Position numbers and translations under genes: made by a program | In this document: one piece after another, positions 36,489-44,656 of the stretch | How the letters are laid out: every line of letters begins with the position of its first letter | Numbering within the stretch: the first letter of the stretch is position 1 | Notes under the pieces: model-generated | What the model saw: only the letters and a program-made list of their open reading frames with translations | Database searches by the model: none | What the model was told of the DNA's origin: nothing | Source of the DNA: Rhodanobacter sp. DHG33 | Lineage (GTDB): Bacteria > Pseudomonadota > Gammaproteobacteria > Xanthomonadales > Rhodanobacteraceae | NCBI RefSeq assembly: GCF_014843005.1 | Contig: NZ_JACYXM010000006.1 | Location: 1-64,000, forward strand | Length of the DNA stretch: 64,000 nucleotides | Direction of reading: 5' to 3'

Positions 36489-37982
36489 TCAATTCGGCAT
36501 GAACGGATGCGGTCGCGCCAGCAGCCCGCGCCAGCCGCGCCGCGCAAGCCAGGCCAGCACGATGGCCATCGCCATCCAGGCGGCAAGCAGCGCGGGCTGG
36601 GCAACACCGGCGCCTTGCCACGGATGGCTGCCTAGCGTGGTGACCGGAACGAAGATGCTGAAGAAGAACAGCACGAAGAACGGAGCGTAGATCATCCATT
36701 CGCCCCAGGTCGGCAGCTTGCGGCCGCCCAGCGTGCACAGCACCTGCGTGACCATCGTGCCGGTGGCGGCGAGCTGGGGCAGGGCGATCAGCAGCAGGGT
36801 GTAGCCGCCCAGATGCACGAAGTGCGCGGCAACCAGTGCGGCGGCGAGCATGGCGAGCAGCAGCAGGAGCTGCGTCACCAGCGGCATGGTGAGCGCCGCA
36901 CGCAGCAGGCTGCGCCGCACGTGCTGCATGTCGCCCAACCCCGGCAGCAAGGCCAGCAACGGCAGCTCGGCGTTGTTGCGCTGCCAGCGCTGGCGTATCT
37001 GCACGGTGGCCATGGCCGTGAGCATCAGGCTTCCGAACAGCACGCCCCACAGCAGGCCGGCGCCGAAGCCGATCAGGCCGCTGCGCGAGGCATGGGCCTG
37101 GTGATCTCCGGCGAACATCACCGCCATCACGGGAATCATCAGCAGCATGGGCACCAGCACCGGTGCGGCCGCGCGCAGGTGGCCGACCGCGGTCTTGGGC
37201 ATGTACCAGCCGCCGAGCGCCACGCGCAGTGCCCGCACCGTCGATTGCGGCCCGGCGCGGCGCAGGTCGGCGCGCGGCTGCATCCAGTCCGGGCGCTGGC
37301 GGATCAACAGGCCGCTGTCCAATTGCTGCAGGCCGCTCCAGTTGCCGGTGATGCCCTGCCGGCGGAACTGCATCACCATCGCGCTGCCCAGGCCCAGTTC
37401 GTTGTCCGTGTCGCTGCGCAGCAGCTGGCGCCAGCGCAGCATGTCCACGATCGACAGCACCACCAGCGCCAGCGCACCCCAGGCCAGCCAGCGCGGATCG
37501 GAAAACGACGGCAGTTGGAAGAGGTGACGCATGCTCGTGGCCAGGGCGGGCAGGAAGCCGACCAGCGTGGCGCACCAGCGCGGCAACAGCACGAACGCCA
37601 GGCCACCCGTCACGGCCAGGGCCGTGAGCAAGGCCACCCGCAACGCGTCGGCGCCCAGCGCGCCGAGCAGCAGCGTAGGCACCACGATCATGAGGGCGGC
37701 GTACAGCAGGATGCTGGCATGCACGGCGCCTTGCATGCCCGGCAAGCGAAGCTTGCGCGCATCGATCGCCACCAGCAGCGTGGTCGAGAGCCAGAATGCC
37801 CACGCATAGACGGCCCCGAAGCAGTACACCATCGTGCTGGCCAACCACCAGTCGGAGTTGGAGGTGAAGTGGCCCGCTGCCACCGCGCCCAGGCTGCAGG
37901 CGGTCACGATGAACAACGACAGCCACCGCAGCGGGCGTCGGGTCGAACGCCACGGCACCAGCAACACATCGCTCAGGCGCAT
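36489..37982 (-). CDS. ABC transporter membrane protein (ABC-2 type)
   Basis: A 497-residue polytopic membrane protein with about ten hydrophobic helices (for example LRWLSLFIVTACSLGAVAAG, APVLVPMLLMIPVMAVMFAG, WMIYAPFFVLFFFSIFVPV). It follows the ATPase gene by 34 bp on the same strand and ends the GntR-CPBP-ATPase-permease operon, so it should be the transmembrane half of the transporter. Substrate unknown; similar operons respond to cell-envelope stress. The ATG at 37982 (MRLSDVLLVPW) is chosen over an upstream extension that overlaps the ATPase gene. Confidence 0.8.
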   Translation of the reverse strand: MRLSDVLLVPWRSTRRPLRWLSLFIVTACSLGAVAAGHFTSNSDWWLASTMVYCFGAVYAWAFWLSTTLLVAIDARKLRLPGMQGAVHASILLYAALMIVVPTLLLGALGADALRVALLTALAVTGGLAFVLLPRWCATLVGFLPALATSMRHLFQLPSFSDPRWLAWGALALVVLSIVDMLRWRQLLRSDTDNELGLGSAMVMQFRRQGITGNWSGLQQLDSGLLIRQRPDWMQPRADLRRAGPQSTVRALRVALGGWYMPKTAVGHLRAAAPVLVPMLLMIPVMAVMFAGDHQAHASRSGLIGFGAGLLWGVLFGSLMLTAMATVQIRQRWQRNNAELPLLALLPGLGDMQHVRRSLLRAALTMPLVTQLLLLLAMLAAALVAAHFVHLGGYTLLLIALPQLAATGTMVTQVLCTLGGRKLPTWGEWMIYAPFFVLFFFSIFVPVTTLGSHPWQGAGVAQPALLAAWMAMAIVLAWLARRGWRGLLARPHPFMPN

Positions 37983-38016
37983 GTCCTGTCTCCCAGGCAG
38001 TGAGTCTCGGGGCGTT

Positions 38017-38913
38017 TCATTCGGCGATCTCCACGAACAGGTCTTCCAGTCCCAGCGCGTCGATGCGGGCGCCGGGCAAGTCGGCGGCTTCGGGCCAGCG
38101 GCCGTGCGCGTCGCGTTCCACCACCAGGCTGAGGCTGCCGTCGTCATGGCGGCGACGGCTCAATGACTGGGCGGGCGCGGCGGCGCTCTTCGATGCGGGC
38201 AGCCACAGGCGTGCGTAGCGTTCCTTGGTTTCGTCCACGCCGCAGCGCAGGAGCAGGCGGCCTTCGTGCAGGAAGGCGATCTCCGAGGCCACGCGTTCGA
38301 GGTCGGACACGATGTGGGTGGAGAACAGCACCGTGGTGCCGCTCTCGCCTGCGCGCAGCGCCACTTCGCGCAGCAGTTCGCGGCGGGCGACGGGGTCGAG
38401 CGCGGCGGCGGGTTCGTCCAGCACCAGCAGCTCCGGTTGCGAAGCCAGCGCGCGGATCAGGTCGACGCGCTGGCGCTCGCCCGGCGATAGTTTGCCCAAC
38501 AACTTGTTGGGCTGGATCTTCCAGCGCTCCAGCGTCCTGCCGGCGAAGTCGGCGTCCCATCGCGGATAGAAGCGGCCCACGTATTCCAGCATCTGCTGCG
38601 CGGTGAGCCACGCCAGCGCTTCGGGCTGTTGCGGCACGTAGGCGAGCCGGCTCTTGGCATCGTCGCCGAGCTTCAGCGCCGGCTCGCCGAACACGAGGGC
38701 GCTGCCGGACAGGGGCTGCAGCAGGCCCAGCATGGCGCGGATCAGCGTGGATTTGCCCGCGCCGTTGCGCCCGATCAAGCCCAGCACGCTGCCCGGCTCC
38801 AGCGCGAGGTCCACGCCGCGCAGCACGCTGCTGCCTTCATAGCTGTGCATGAGGCCATGCGCGGCAAGCGGCGCGGTCCCGGTGGATGTGCTTTCGCGAA
38901 GCATGGCGTTCAT
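38017..38913 (-). CDS. ABC transporter ATP-binding protein
   Basis: A 298-residue nucleotide-binding subunit. Walker A GRNGAGKST (48-56), signature LSPGERQRV (142-150), Walker B LLVLDEP (162-168) and the switch His200 (STH) are all intact. The region after about 235 is an extra C-terminal domain. It resembles YtrB-type ATPases that sit beside YtrA GntR regulators. It pairs with the downstream membrane protein. Start ATG at 38913. Confidence 0.92.
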   Translation of the reverse strand: MNAMLRESTSTGTAPLAAHGLMHSYEGSSVLRGVDLALEPGSVLGLIGRNGAGKSTLIRAMLGLLQPLSGSALVFGEPALKLGDDAKSRLAYVPQQPEALAWLTAQQMLEYVGRFYPRWDADFAGRTLERWKIQPNKLLGKLSPGERQRVDLIRALASQPELLVLDEPAAALDPVARRELLREVALRAGESGTTVLFSTHIVSDLERVASEIAFLHEGRLLLRCGVDETKERYARLWLPASKSAAAPAQSLSRRRHDDGSLSLVVERDAHGRWPEAADLPGARIDALGLEDLFVEIAE

Positions 38914-38987
38914 GGTCCTTCCCCGTATCGATAGATGTGTTGATGGCGCGACAACCCTGGCGCCCCCGCGCCGGGTCGCTGGAACTG

Positions 38988-39749
38988 TCATGACGCCGGC
39001 ATGCCGGCCTGGACGGGCGCGTCGGGCGGCACGGGCAGGAAAGCGGCGCGCAGGTCGACCAGCACGTGCAGCAGCATCGGCAGCAGCAGGCTGCCGGTGG
39101 CCCAGTACAGCCAGGCGAACAACGCGCCCAGCGCGGCGGTGACCAGGATGCCCGTGCGGCCTTGGTAGAGATGCGCCCAGCCGAAGGCCAGCGATGCCAG
39201 CACGATCGCCACCGCGACCGGTGCCTGCGGCAGCAGCGCGAACAGCAGGCCCAGGCCGAAGCCGCGCCAGATCACTTCCTCGGTGATGCCGGCGGTGAGC
39301 GACAGCGCGGCGAAGCTCCGGCGCTCGGTATGCGTGCGCGGCAGCATGCGCAGAAGCTTGTAGCCGCTGCCGAGGTGCAGCGATTGCGTTGGCGCTGCGC
39401 CGTTGCGCAGGCGGCTCCTGATCCAGCCGATGGCGATGCCGCCCGCGGAGGCTAGCCCCACACCCACCGCCATGCCGCCCAGCAGGCTTCCCGTGACGCC
39501 CGTGGGCCAATGCGGCCAGCCCAGGCCGAGCCGCGCGGGAGTCCAGCCGGCCAGGCCCAGGGTGACGGCCAGCGTGACCAGCAGCAGCGCCCAGCCTTGC
39601 CAGATCCACTCGCGATAGAAGCGGCGCCGCGCGTCGGGCACGCCCGCATCCAGCGCGAGCAGCAGGCGGTCGTGCGCGCGGCGGCCCAGCAGCGGTTCGG
39701 CGATCAGCAGGTAGAGCGCGAGGGCGGTGGTGGCGAGCGTGGCGAGCAT
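38988..39749 (-). CDS. CPBP-family intramembrane metalloprotease
   Basis: A 253-residue protein with about seven membrane helices and the CAAX-protease/bacteriocin-processing (CPBP) motifs: GITEEVIWRG (Glu157-Glu158...Arg162) and FGWAHLYQG (His193). These enzymes cleave substrates within membranes or act in bacteriocin self-immunity; the substrate here is unknown. It starts one base after the stop of the GntR gene, so the regulator and protease are translated together. Confidence 0.9.
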   Translation of the reverse strand: MLATLATTALALYLLIAEPLLGRRAHDRLLLALDAGVPDARRRFYREWIWQGWALLLVTLAVTLGLAGWTPARLGLGWPHWPTGVTGSLLGGMAVGVGLASAGGIAIGWIRSRLRNGAAPTQSLHLGSGYKLLRMLPRTHTERRSFAALSLTAGITEEVIWRGFGLGLLFALLPQAPVAVAIVLASLAFGWAHLYQGRTGILVTAALGALFAWLYWATGSLLLPMLLHVLVDLRAAFLPVPPDAPVQAGMPAS

Positions 39750-39750
39750 G

Positions 39751-40134
39751 TCATTCCTCCAGGAGTTTCGACAGCCGGCGCAGCACCGGGTCCGGCGGCA
39801 GTTCCAGCTCGCGCGCATGGCGCGCCAGTTCCAGCAGCTGCGGTTCCAGCAAGGCCAGCCGCTGCACCTGCGTGTGTGCGGCCCGCTGCGTGGCGGCCAC
39901 CGCCATGCCCTTGCCGCGCAGGCGTTCCAGCAGGCCCTCGTTTTCGGCCAGGCCGTAGGCGCGCGACACCGTCATCGGGTTGATGGCGTGGAAGCCGGCC
40001 ACGTCGCGCACGGAAGGCAGCAGGTCGCCGGTGACGAGCTGGCCGCTGGCGATCAGTCGGCGCAACTGCTCGACGATCTGCCGATAGATCGGCTCGGGGG
40101 CGTTCGGTTGAATGGTGAGTAGAGAAGCATCCAT
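39751..40134 (-). CDS. GntR-family (YtrA-type) transcriptional regulator
   Basis: A 127-residue regulator with a winged helix-turn-helix (PIYRQIVEQLRRLIASGQLVTGDLLPSVRDVAGFHAINPMTVSRAYGLAENEGLL) and a short helical C-terminus, as in the YtrA subfamily that represses adjacent ABC transporter genes. First gene of a four-gene operon. The ATG at 40134 directly follows a palindromic operator, so the gene is probably autoregulated. A TTG three codons upstream would fall within the operator. Confidence 0.92.
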   Translation of the reverse strand: MDASLLTIQPNAPEPIYRQIVEQLRRLIASGQLVTGDLLPSVRDVAGFHAINPMTVSRAYGLAENEGLLERLRGKGMAVAATQRAAHTQVQRLALLEPQLLELARHARELELPPDPVLRRLSKLLEE

Positions 40135-40156
40135 GTGTATCAATACAACAATACAC
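40135..40156 (-). promoter_or_regulatory. GntR operator abutting the regulator start codon
   Basis: GTGTAT-N10-ATACAC is a 22-bp AT-rich inverted repeat whose last base touches the ATG of the GntR gene. Read toward the gene it includes TATTG twice. No room remains for a Shine-Dalgarno site, suggesting a leaderless or very short-leader message under tight self-repression. Confidence 0.65.
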
Positions 40157-40253
40157 TAGGGTCGGCGTCAAGCATGACCTGTGGCAGGGTGCCGGTGCAG
40201 GCGCGGGCCCTGTGCAAGACTTGGGCTCTTGTCCGTTACATGAGGAGCCCTCC

Positions 40254-41747
40254 ATGGTGACCCGCCGCCGCATGTTGCAGGGTGTTGGAGCGCTGGCCCT
40301 GCTGGCGCCCCTGGGCGAAGGCTTCGGCCAGGAAAAGCAGGCCAAGGACGCGGCGCAAGTGGCGCAGCAGGAACATGCCAAGCCCGTCGGCGACGAGTAC
40401 GTGCCCGTCACCGATCCGCTGGTGAAGCAGAAGCTGGCGCAGTGGTCGGACTGGAAGTTCGGCCTCATCCTGCATTGGGGCATCTACAGCGTGCTTGGCA
40501 TCGTCGAGTCGTGGACGCTGTGCTCGGAGGACTGGATCAAGCGCCCCGGCGGCGCCGGCTACGTGGAGTGGAAGCAGCGCTACGAGCAGCTGCGCACGCA
40601 GTTCAACCCGGTGAAGTTCGACCCGGCGAAATGGGCCGAGGCCGCGCACGGCGCCGGCATGCGCTACCTGGTGTTCACCACCAAGCACCACGACGGCTTC
40701 TGCCTGTTCGACACGGCACAGACCGGTTACCGCGTCACCGCGCCCGACGTGCCTTATCACGCCAACCCGCGCGCCAACATCGCCAAGGCGGTGTTCGATG
40801 CGTTCCGCCAGCGCGGCTTCGGCATCGGCGCGTATTTCTCCAAGGCCGACTGGCACCATCCGGACTACTGGTCGCCGCTGTGGGCCACGCCGGACCGCAA
40901 CAACAACTACGACGTGCACAAGTATCCGGAGCTGTGGAAGCGCTTCGTCGATTTCACCCACGCGCAGATCAACGAGCTCACCACGCAGTACGGCGGCATC
41001 GACCTGATGTGGCTGGATGCCGGCTGGGTGAACGCGAACGCGCACCCCGACGCCAAGGCCCACAGTTCGGACGTGCCGTGGGCGCAGGACATCGACATGC
41101 CGGGGCTGGCCGCCATGGCGCGCCGCAACCAGCCGGGCATCGTGCTGGTCGACCGCGACGTCAGCGGGCCGTACGAAAACTACCGCACGCCCGAGCAGAC
41201 CGTGCCGGACAAACCGCTGCCGTACCCGTGGGAGACCTGTATGACGGCAGGCGGCTCCTGGTCGTGGAATCCGCACGACAAATACAAGTCGCCGCGCGAA
41301 CTGGTGCATACCCTGGTCGGCATCGTCGCCAAGGGCGGCAACCTGCTGCTGGGCGTCGGGCCGCAGCCCGACGGCCAGCTGCCGGCGGAAGCGCTGGACC
41401 GGCTGCAGGCCATCGGCTCGTGGATGCAGGTCAACGGCTCCGCCATCCACGGCAGCCGGGCCATCGCGCCCTACGGCGAAGGCCAGTTCCGCTTCACCCA
41501 GGGCAAGGACGGCAGCGTCAACGCGATCTGGCTGGCCGGCGAAGGCGAGCAGGGGCCGCCGGCGACCATCACGCTGCGCTCGCTGCGGCCTGCGCCGGGC
41601 GCGCGCCTGCAGGTGCTGGGCGCCGATGGCGAGCTGGCGTGGCGGCAGGGAAACGATGGCGTCGAGGTCACCTTGCCGCAAGCGGTACGCCGGCAACTGG
41701 CAGGTTCGCCGGCATGGACGCTGCGCATCTCGGCGGTACAGGCCTGA
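40254..41747 (+). CDS. Alpha-L-fucosidase (GH29), probably Tat-exported
   Basis: A 497-residue glycoside hydrolase of family 29, which removes alpha-linked L-fucose with retention. The N-terminus MVTRRRMLQGVGALALLAPLG is a twin-arginine signal. The catalytic domain shows KFGLILHWGIYSVLG, FTTKHHDGFCLFDT and GGIDLMWLDAGW, whose aspartate is the expected nucleophile. A small C-terminal beta domain follows. GAGGAG precedes the ATG at 40254. It lies upstream of a GH17-GT2 glucan synthase on the same strand, but the 105-bp gap leaves co-transcription unsure. Confidence 0.93.
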   Translation: MVTRRRMLQGVGALALLAPLGEGFGQEKQAKDAAQVAQQEHAKPVGDEYVPVTDPLVKQKLAQWSDWKFGLILHWGIYSVLGIVESWTLCSEDWIKRPGGAGYVEWKQRYEQLRTQFNPVKFDPAKWAEAAHGAGMRYLVFTTKHHDGFCLFDTAQTGYRVTAPDVPYHANPRANIAKAVFDAFRQRGFGIGAYFSKADWHHPDYWSPLWATPDRNNNYDVHKYPELWKRFVDFTHAQINELTTQYGGIDLMWLDAGWVNANAHPDAKAHSSDVPWAQDIDMPGLAAMARRNQPGIVLVDRDVSGPYENYRTPEQTVPDKPLPYPWETCMTAGGSWSWNPHDKYKSPRELVHTLVGIVAKGGNLLLGVGPQPDGQLPAEALDRLQAIGSWMQVNGSAIHGSRAIAPYGEGQFRFTQGKDGSVNAIWLAGEGEQGPPATITLRSLRPAPGARLQVLGADGELAWRQGNDGVEVTLPQAVRRQLAGSPAWTLRISAVQA

Positions 41748-41852
41748 GCTTGCGCTGACCGCCGTGGCCGCCATTTATTGAGGCAGCCGGCACGCATTGG
41801 TTAAGCTCACAGGGTTAGGTCCGCGCCCGGAGTGGCGCCCACGGGGATTTTC

Positions 41853-44450
41853 TTGAGCGCCAGTCCTTCCAATCTCCAACGTCGTCCTTCGCTGCTTGTC
41901 GCCATGCTGCTGGCCCTGGTGGTGGCCGCGCTCAACATCGGTCTGTGGTGGGCGGGCAACCGGCCGCACGGCCCCGAGGACTGGCACGGCCCCATCGGCG
42001 GCTTCGCGTTGGAGCCGTACCAGCGCTACCAGGATCCGCTGCAGGGCAAATTCCCCAGCGACGAGCAGATCGCCAGCGACCTCAGGCTGGTGCACCAGTA
42101 CAGCCCCAACATCCGCACCTACTCGATGCTGCAGGCCTCGCAGGTTCCGCGCCTGGCGGAGCGCGAAGGGCTGAAACTGCTGGCCGGCGCGTGGATCGAC
42201 ACCCGGCTGGACAACAATGAGCACGAGATCGAGGCGCTGATCGCGCAGGCGCGGCGCTACCCCGGCACGATCACTAGGGTGCTGGTGGGCAACGAGGTGC
42301 TGTTCCGCAACAACGTGCCGCCCGAGCAGCTGATGGCCTACCTGGACCGCGTGCGCGCCGCGCTGCACCAGCCGGTGTCCACCGCCGAGCCGGACTACAT
42401 CTGGGAGAAGTACCCCGAGCTGGCGCAGCACGTGGACTTCATCACCGTGCACCTGTTTCCGTACTGGAACGGCAAGGCGCGCAAGGACGCGATCGGTGAT
42501 GCGCTGGGCAGCTACGAGACGCTGCAGAAGATGTTCCCCGACAAGCACATCGTGATCGGCGAGATCGGCTGGCCGTCCAATGGCGACCGGCACGAGTACG
42601 CCTATCCGTCGGTGTCGGACGAGGCGATCTTCCTGCGCCAATGGTTCAACGTCGCCAAGCAGCTGCACCTCGACTACTACGTGATGGAGGCCTTCGACCA
42701 GCCCTGGAAGGAGCAGCTCTCGGGCCGCACCGAGGCGTACTGGGGCATGTTCAGCGCCGACCGCCAGCCGAAGTTCCCGTTCACCGGCCCGGTGACGGAA
42801 GACACCGCGTGGCCGTGGAAGGCCCTGGTGGCGAGCCTGCTGGCGCTGTGGCCGATGGTGTGGTTCGCGCGGCGCTATGCGCGTTTCAAGCTGATGGGGC
42901 GCTTCTTCTTCTGCGCGCTGATCCAGCTGGCCTGCGGCCTGGTCGTGTGGTCGGCCACGCTGCCGCTGCAGTTCTACCTGAGCTGGGTGGACTGGACGAT
43001 GCTGGTGCTGCTGTTCCCGGCGCAGATCGCCATCCTCGCCATCCTGCTGATCAACGGCTTCGAGTTCACCGAGGTGCTGTGGCGCCGCGGCTGGGTGCGC
43101 CATGCCGGCATGCTGCGGCCGGACGTGCCGGAGAAGCAGCCGTTCGTGTCCATCCACCTGGCCTGCTACAACGAGCCGCCGGACATGGTGATCGTCACGC
43201 TGGATTCGCTGGCCGAGCTGGACTACGAGAACTACGAAGTCCTGGTGATCGACAACAACACCAAGGACCCGGCGGTGTGGGGCCCGGTGAAGGACTACTG
43301 CGAGAAGCTGGGCAAGCGCTTCCGCTTCTTCCACCTGGAACCATGGCCGGGCTTCAAGGCCGGCGCGCTGAACTTCGGCCTGAAGGAAACCTCGCCCGAG
43401 GCCGACGTGGTGGCGGTGATCGACGCCGACTACGTGGTGCGCCACGACTGGCTGTCCACGCTCACCGGCTATTTCCACGACCCCAAGGTGGCCGTGGTGC
43501 AGTGCCCACAGGCGCACCGCGACTTCGAGCACAACCGCTTCCGCCGCATGACCGCGTGGGAGTTCGACGGCTTCTTCCGCATCGGCATGCATCACCGCAA
43601 CGAGCGCAACGCCATCATCCAGCACGGCACCATGACCATGGTGCGGCGTACCGCGCTGGAAGGTACCGGCGGCTGGTCGGAATGGACGATCTGCGAAGAC
43701 GCGGAACTCGGCCTGCGCCTGATGCATGCCGGCTACGAGCTGGTGTACGTGGACGAGCTGATGGGCAAGGGCCTCACGCCCGCCGACTTCAAGGCGTACA
43801 AGAGCCAGCGCTACCGCTGGGCCTTCGGCGCGATGCAGATCCTCAAGGGGCGCTGGAGCTGGATGACGAAGAAGGGACCGCTTTCCAGCGGCCAGCGCTT
43901 CCACTTCCTCACCGGCTGGTTCAGCTGGTTCGCCGATGCGCTGCACCTGATCTTCACCCTGATGGCGCTGTTCTGGACCGCGGGCATGGTGGCGCTCCCG
44001 CAGTACTTCAGCCTGCCGATGCAGTTGTTCCTGATCCCGGTGATTGGCTTCTTCTTCGCCAAGGCCATCTTCGGCATCGTGCTGTACCGCGCCCGCGTGC
44101 CCTGCGGCTGGTACGACACGCTGATGGCCTCGCTGGCCAGCATGAGCCTTTCGCATGCCATCGCGCGCGGCATCCTGCATGGCCTCACCCGCGAGAAGAC
44201 CTCGTTCGTGGTGACCGCCAAGAGCCGCCGCATGGGCGGCAGCAGCTTCGCCGCGTTCGCGCCGGTGCGCGAGGAACTGCTGATGGCGGTGGCGCTGGTG
44301 CTGTGCATCGTCGGCATGGCGCGCAGCTACGGCACCCATTACATCGAGGGCGTGCTGTGGATGTTCATCCTTGCCGCGCAGTCGATTCCCTACGTGTCGG
44401 CCGTGATCGGCGCGTGGATCGCGCACAAGGCGGGCGACAAGGCGGGCTGA
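41853..44450 (+). CDS. GH17-GT2 fusion, NdvB-like beta-glucan synthase
   Basis: An 865-residue membrane enzyme. A first membrane helix (about 13-35) is followed by a periplasmic GH17-like domain (RTYSMLQASQVPRL, VGNEVLFRN, GEIGWPSNG), then a helix pair and a GT2 catalytic domain with ACYNEPPDMV, VIDADYVV, CEDAELGLRLM and QRYRW (the processive GT2 Q-x-x-R-W type). Multiple C-terminal helices follow. The same layout occurs in Pseudomonas and Bradyrhizobium NdvB, which make cyclic beta-1,3-linked glucans for the periplasm. The TTG at 41853, behind GGGGA, is the likeliest start; a GTG at 41832 is also possible. Confidence 0.88.
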   Translation: MSASPSNLQRRPSLLVAMLLALVVAALNIGLWWAGNRPHGPEDWHGPIGGFALEPYQRYQDPLQGKFPSDEQIASDLRLVHQYSPNIRTYSMLQASQVPRLAEREGLKLLAGAWIDTRLDNNEHEIEALIAQARRYPGTITRVLVGNEVLFRNNVPPEQLMAYLDRVRAALHQPVSTAEPDYIWEKYPELAQHVDFITVHLFPYWNGKARKDAIGDALGSYETLQKMFPDKHIVIGEIGWPSNGDRHEYAYPSVSDEAIFLRQWFNVAKQLHLDYYVMEAFDQPWKEQLSGRTEAYWGMFSADRQPKFPFTGPVTEDTAWPWKALVASLLALWPMVWFARRYARFKLMGRFFFCALIQLACGLVVWSATLPLQFYLSWVDWTMLVLLFPAQIAILAILLINGFEFTEVLWRRGWVRHAGMLRPDVPEKQPFVSIHLACYNEPPDMVIVTLDSLAELDYENYEVLVIDNNTKDPAVWGPVKDYCEKLGKRFRFFHLEPWPGFKAGALNFGLKETSPEADVVAVIDADYVVRHDWLSTLTGYFHDPKVAVVQCPQAHRDFEHNRFRRMTAWEFDGFFRIGMHHRNERNAIIQHGTMTMVRRTALEGTGGWSEWTICEDAELGLRLMHAGYELVYVDELMGKGLTPADFKAYKSQRYRWAFGAMQILKGRWSWMTKKGPLSSGQRFHFLTGWFSWFADALHLIFTLMALFWTAGMVALPQYFSLPMQLFLIPVIGFFFAKAIFGIVLYRARVPCGWYDTLMASLASMSLSHAIARGILHGLTREKTSFVVTAKSRRMGGSSFAAFAPVREELLMAVALVLCIVGMARSYGTHYIEGVLWMFILAAQSIPYVSAVIGAWIAHKAGDKAG

Positions 44451-44467
44451 TATGGCTGTCCGGCCGT

Positions 44468-44491
44468 CCAGCGTCGCCTTGGCGACGCTGG
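44468..44491. terminator. Perfect hairpin after the glucan synthase gene
   Basis: CCAGCGTCGCC-TT-GGCGACGCTGG, an 11-bp perfect palindromic stem 17 bp past the stop codon. No T-run follows, so termination is likely but not certain. Confidence 0.5.
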
Positions 44492-44656
44492 AAAATCAGG
44501 CACGGAGCTTTTTCAGCTCGCCGCCCACTCCGATTTCCTTCCCTCGGCAAAGCCCAGCGGCAAGCAACGGTTGCCCCGAATAGCGCCCATTTCGTTCAGA
44601 TGCGCGCCGGGTAACAGGCCCTATCATCGGAGCCCCGTGTTCAGGATTCCGCCACA

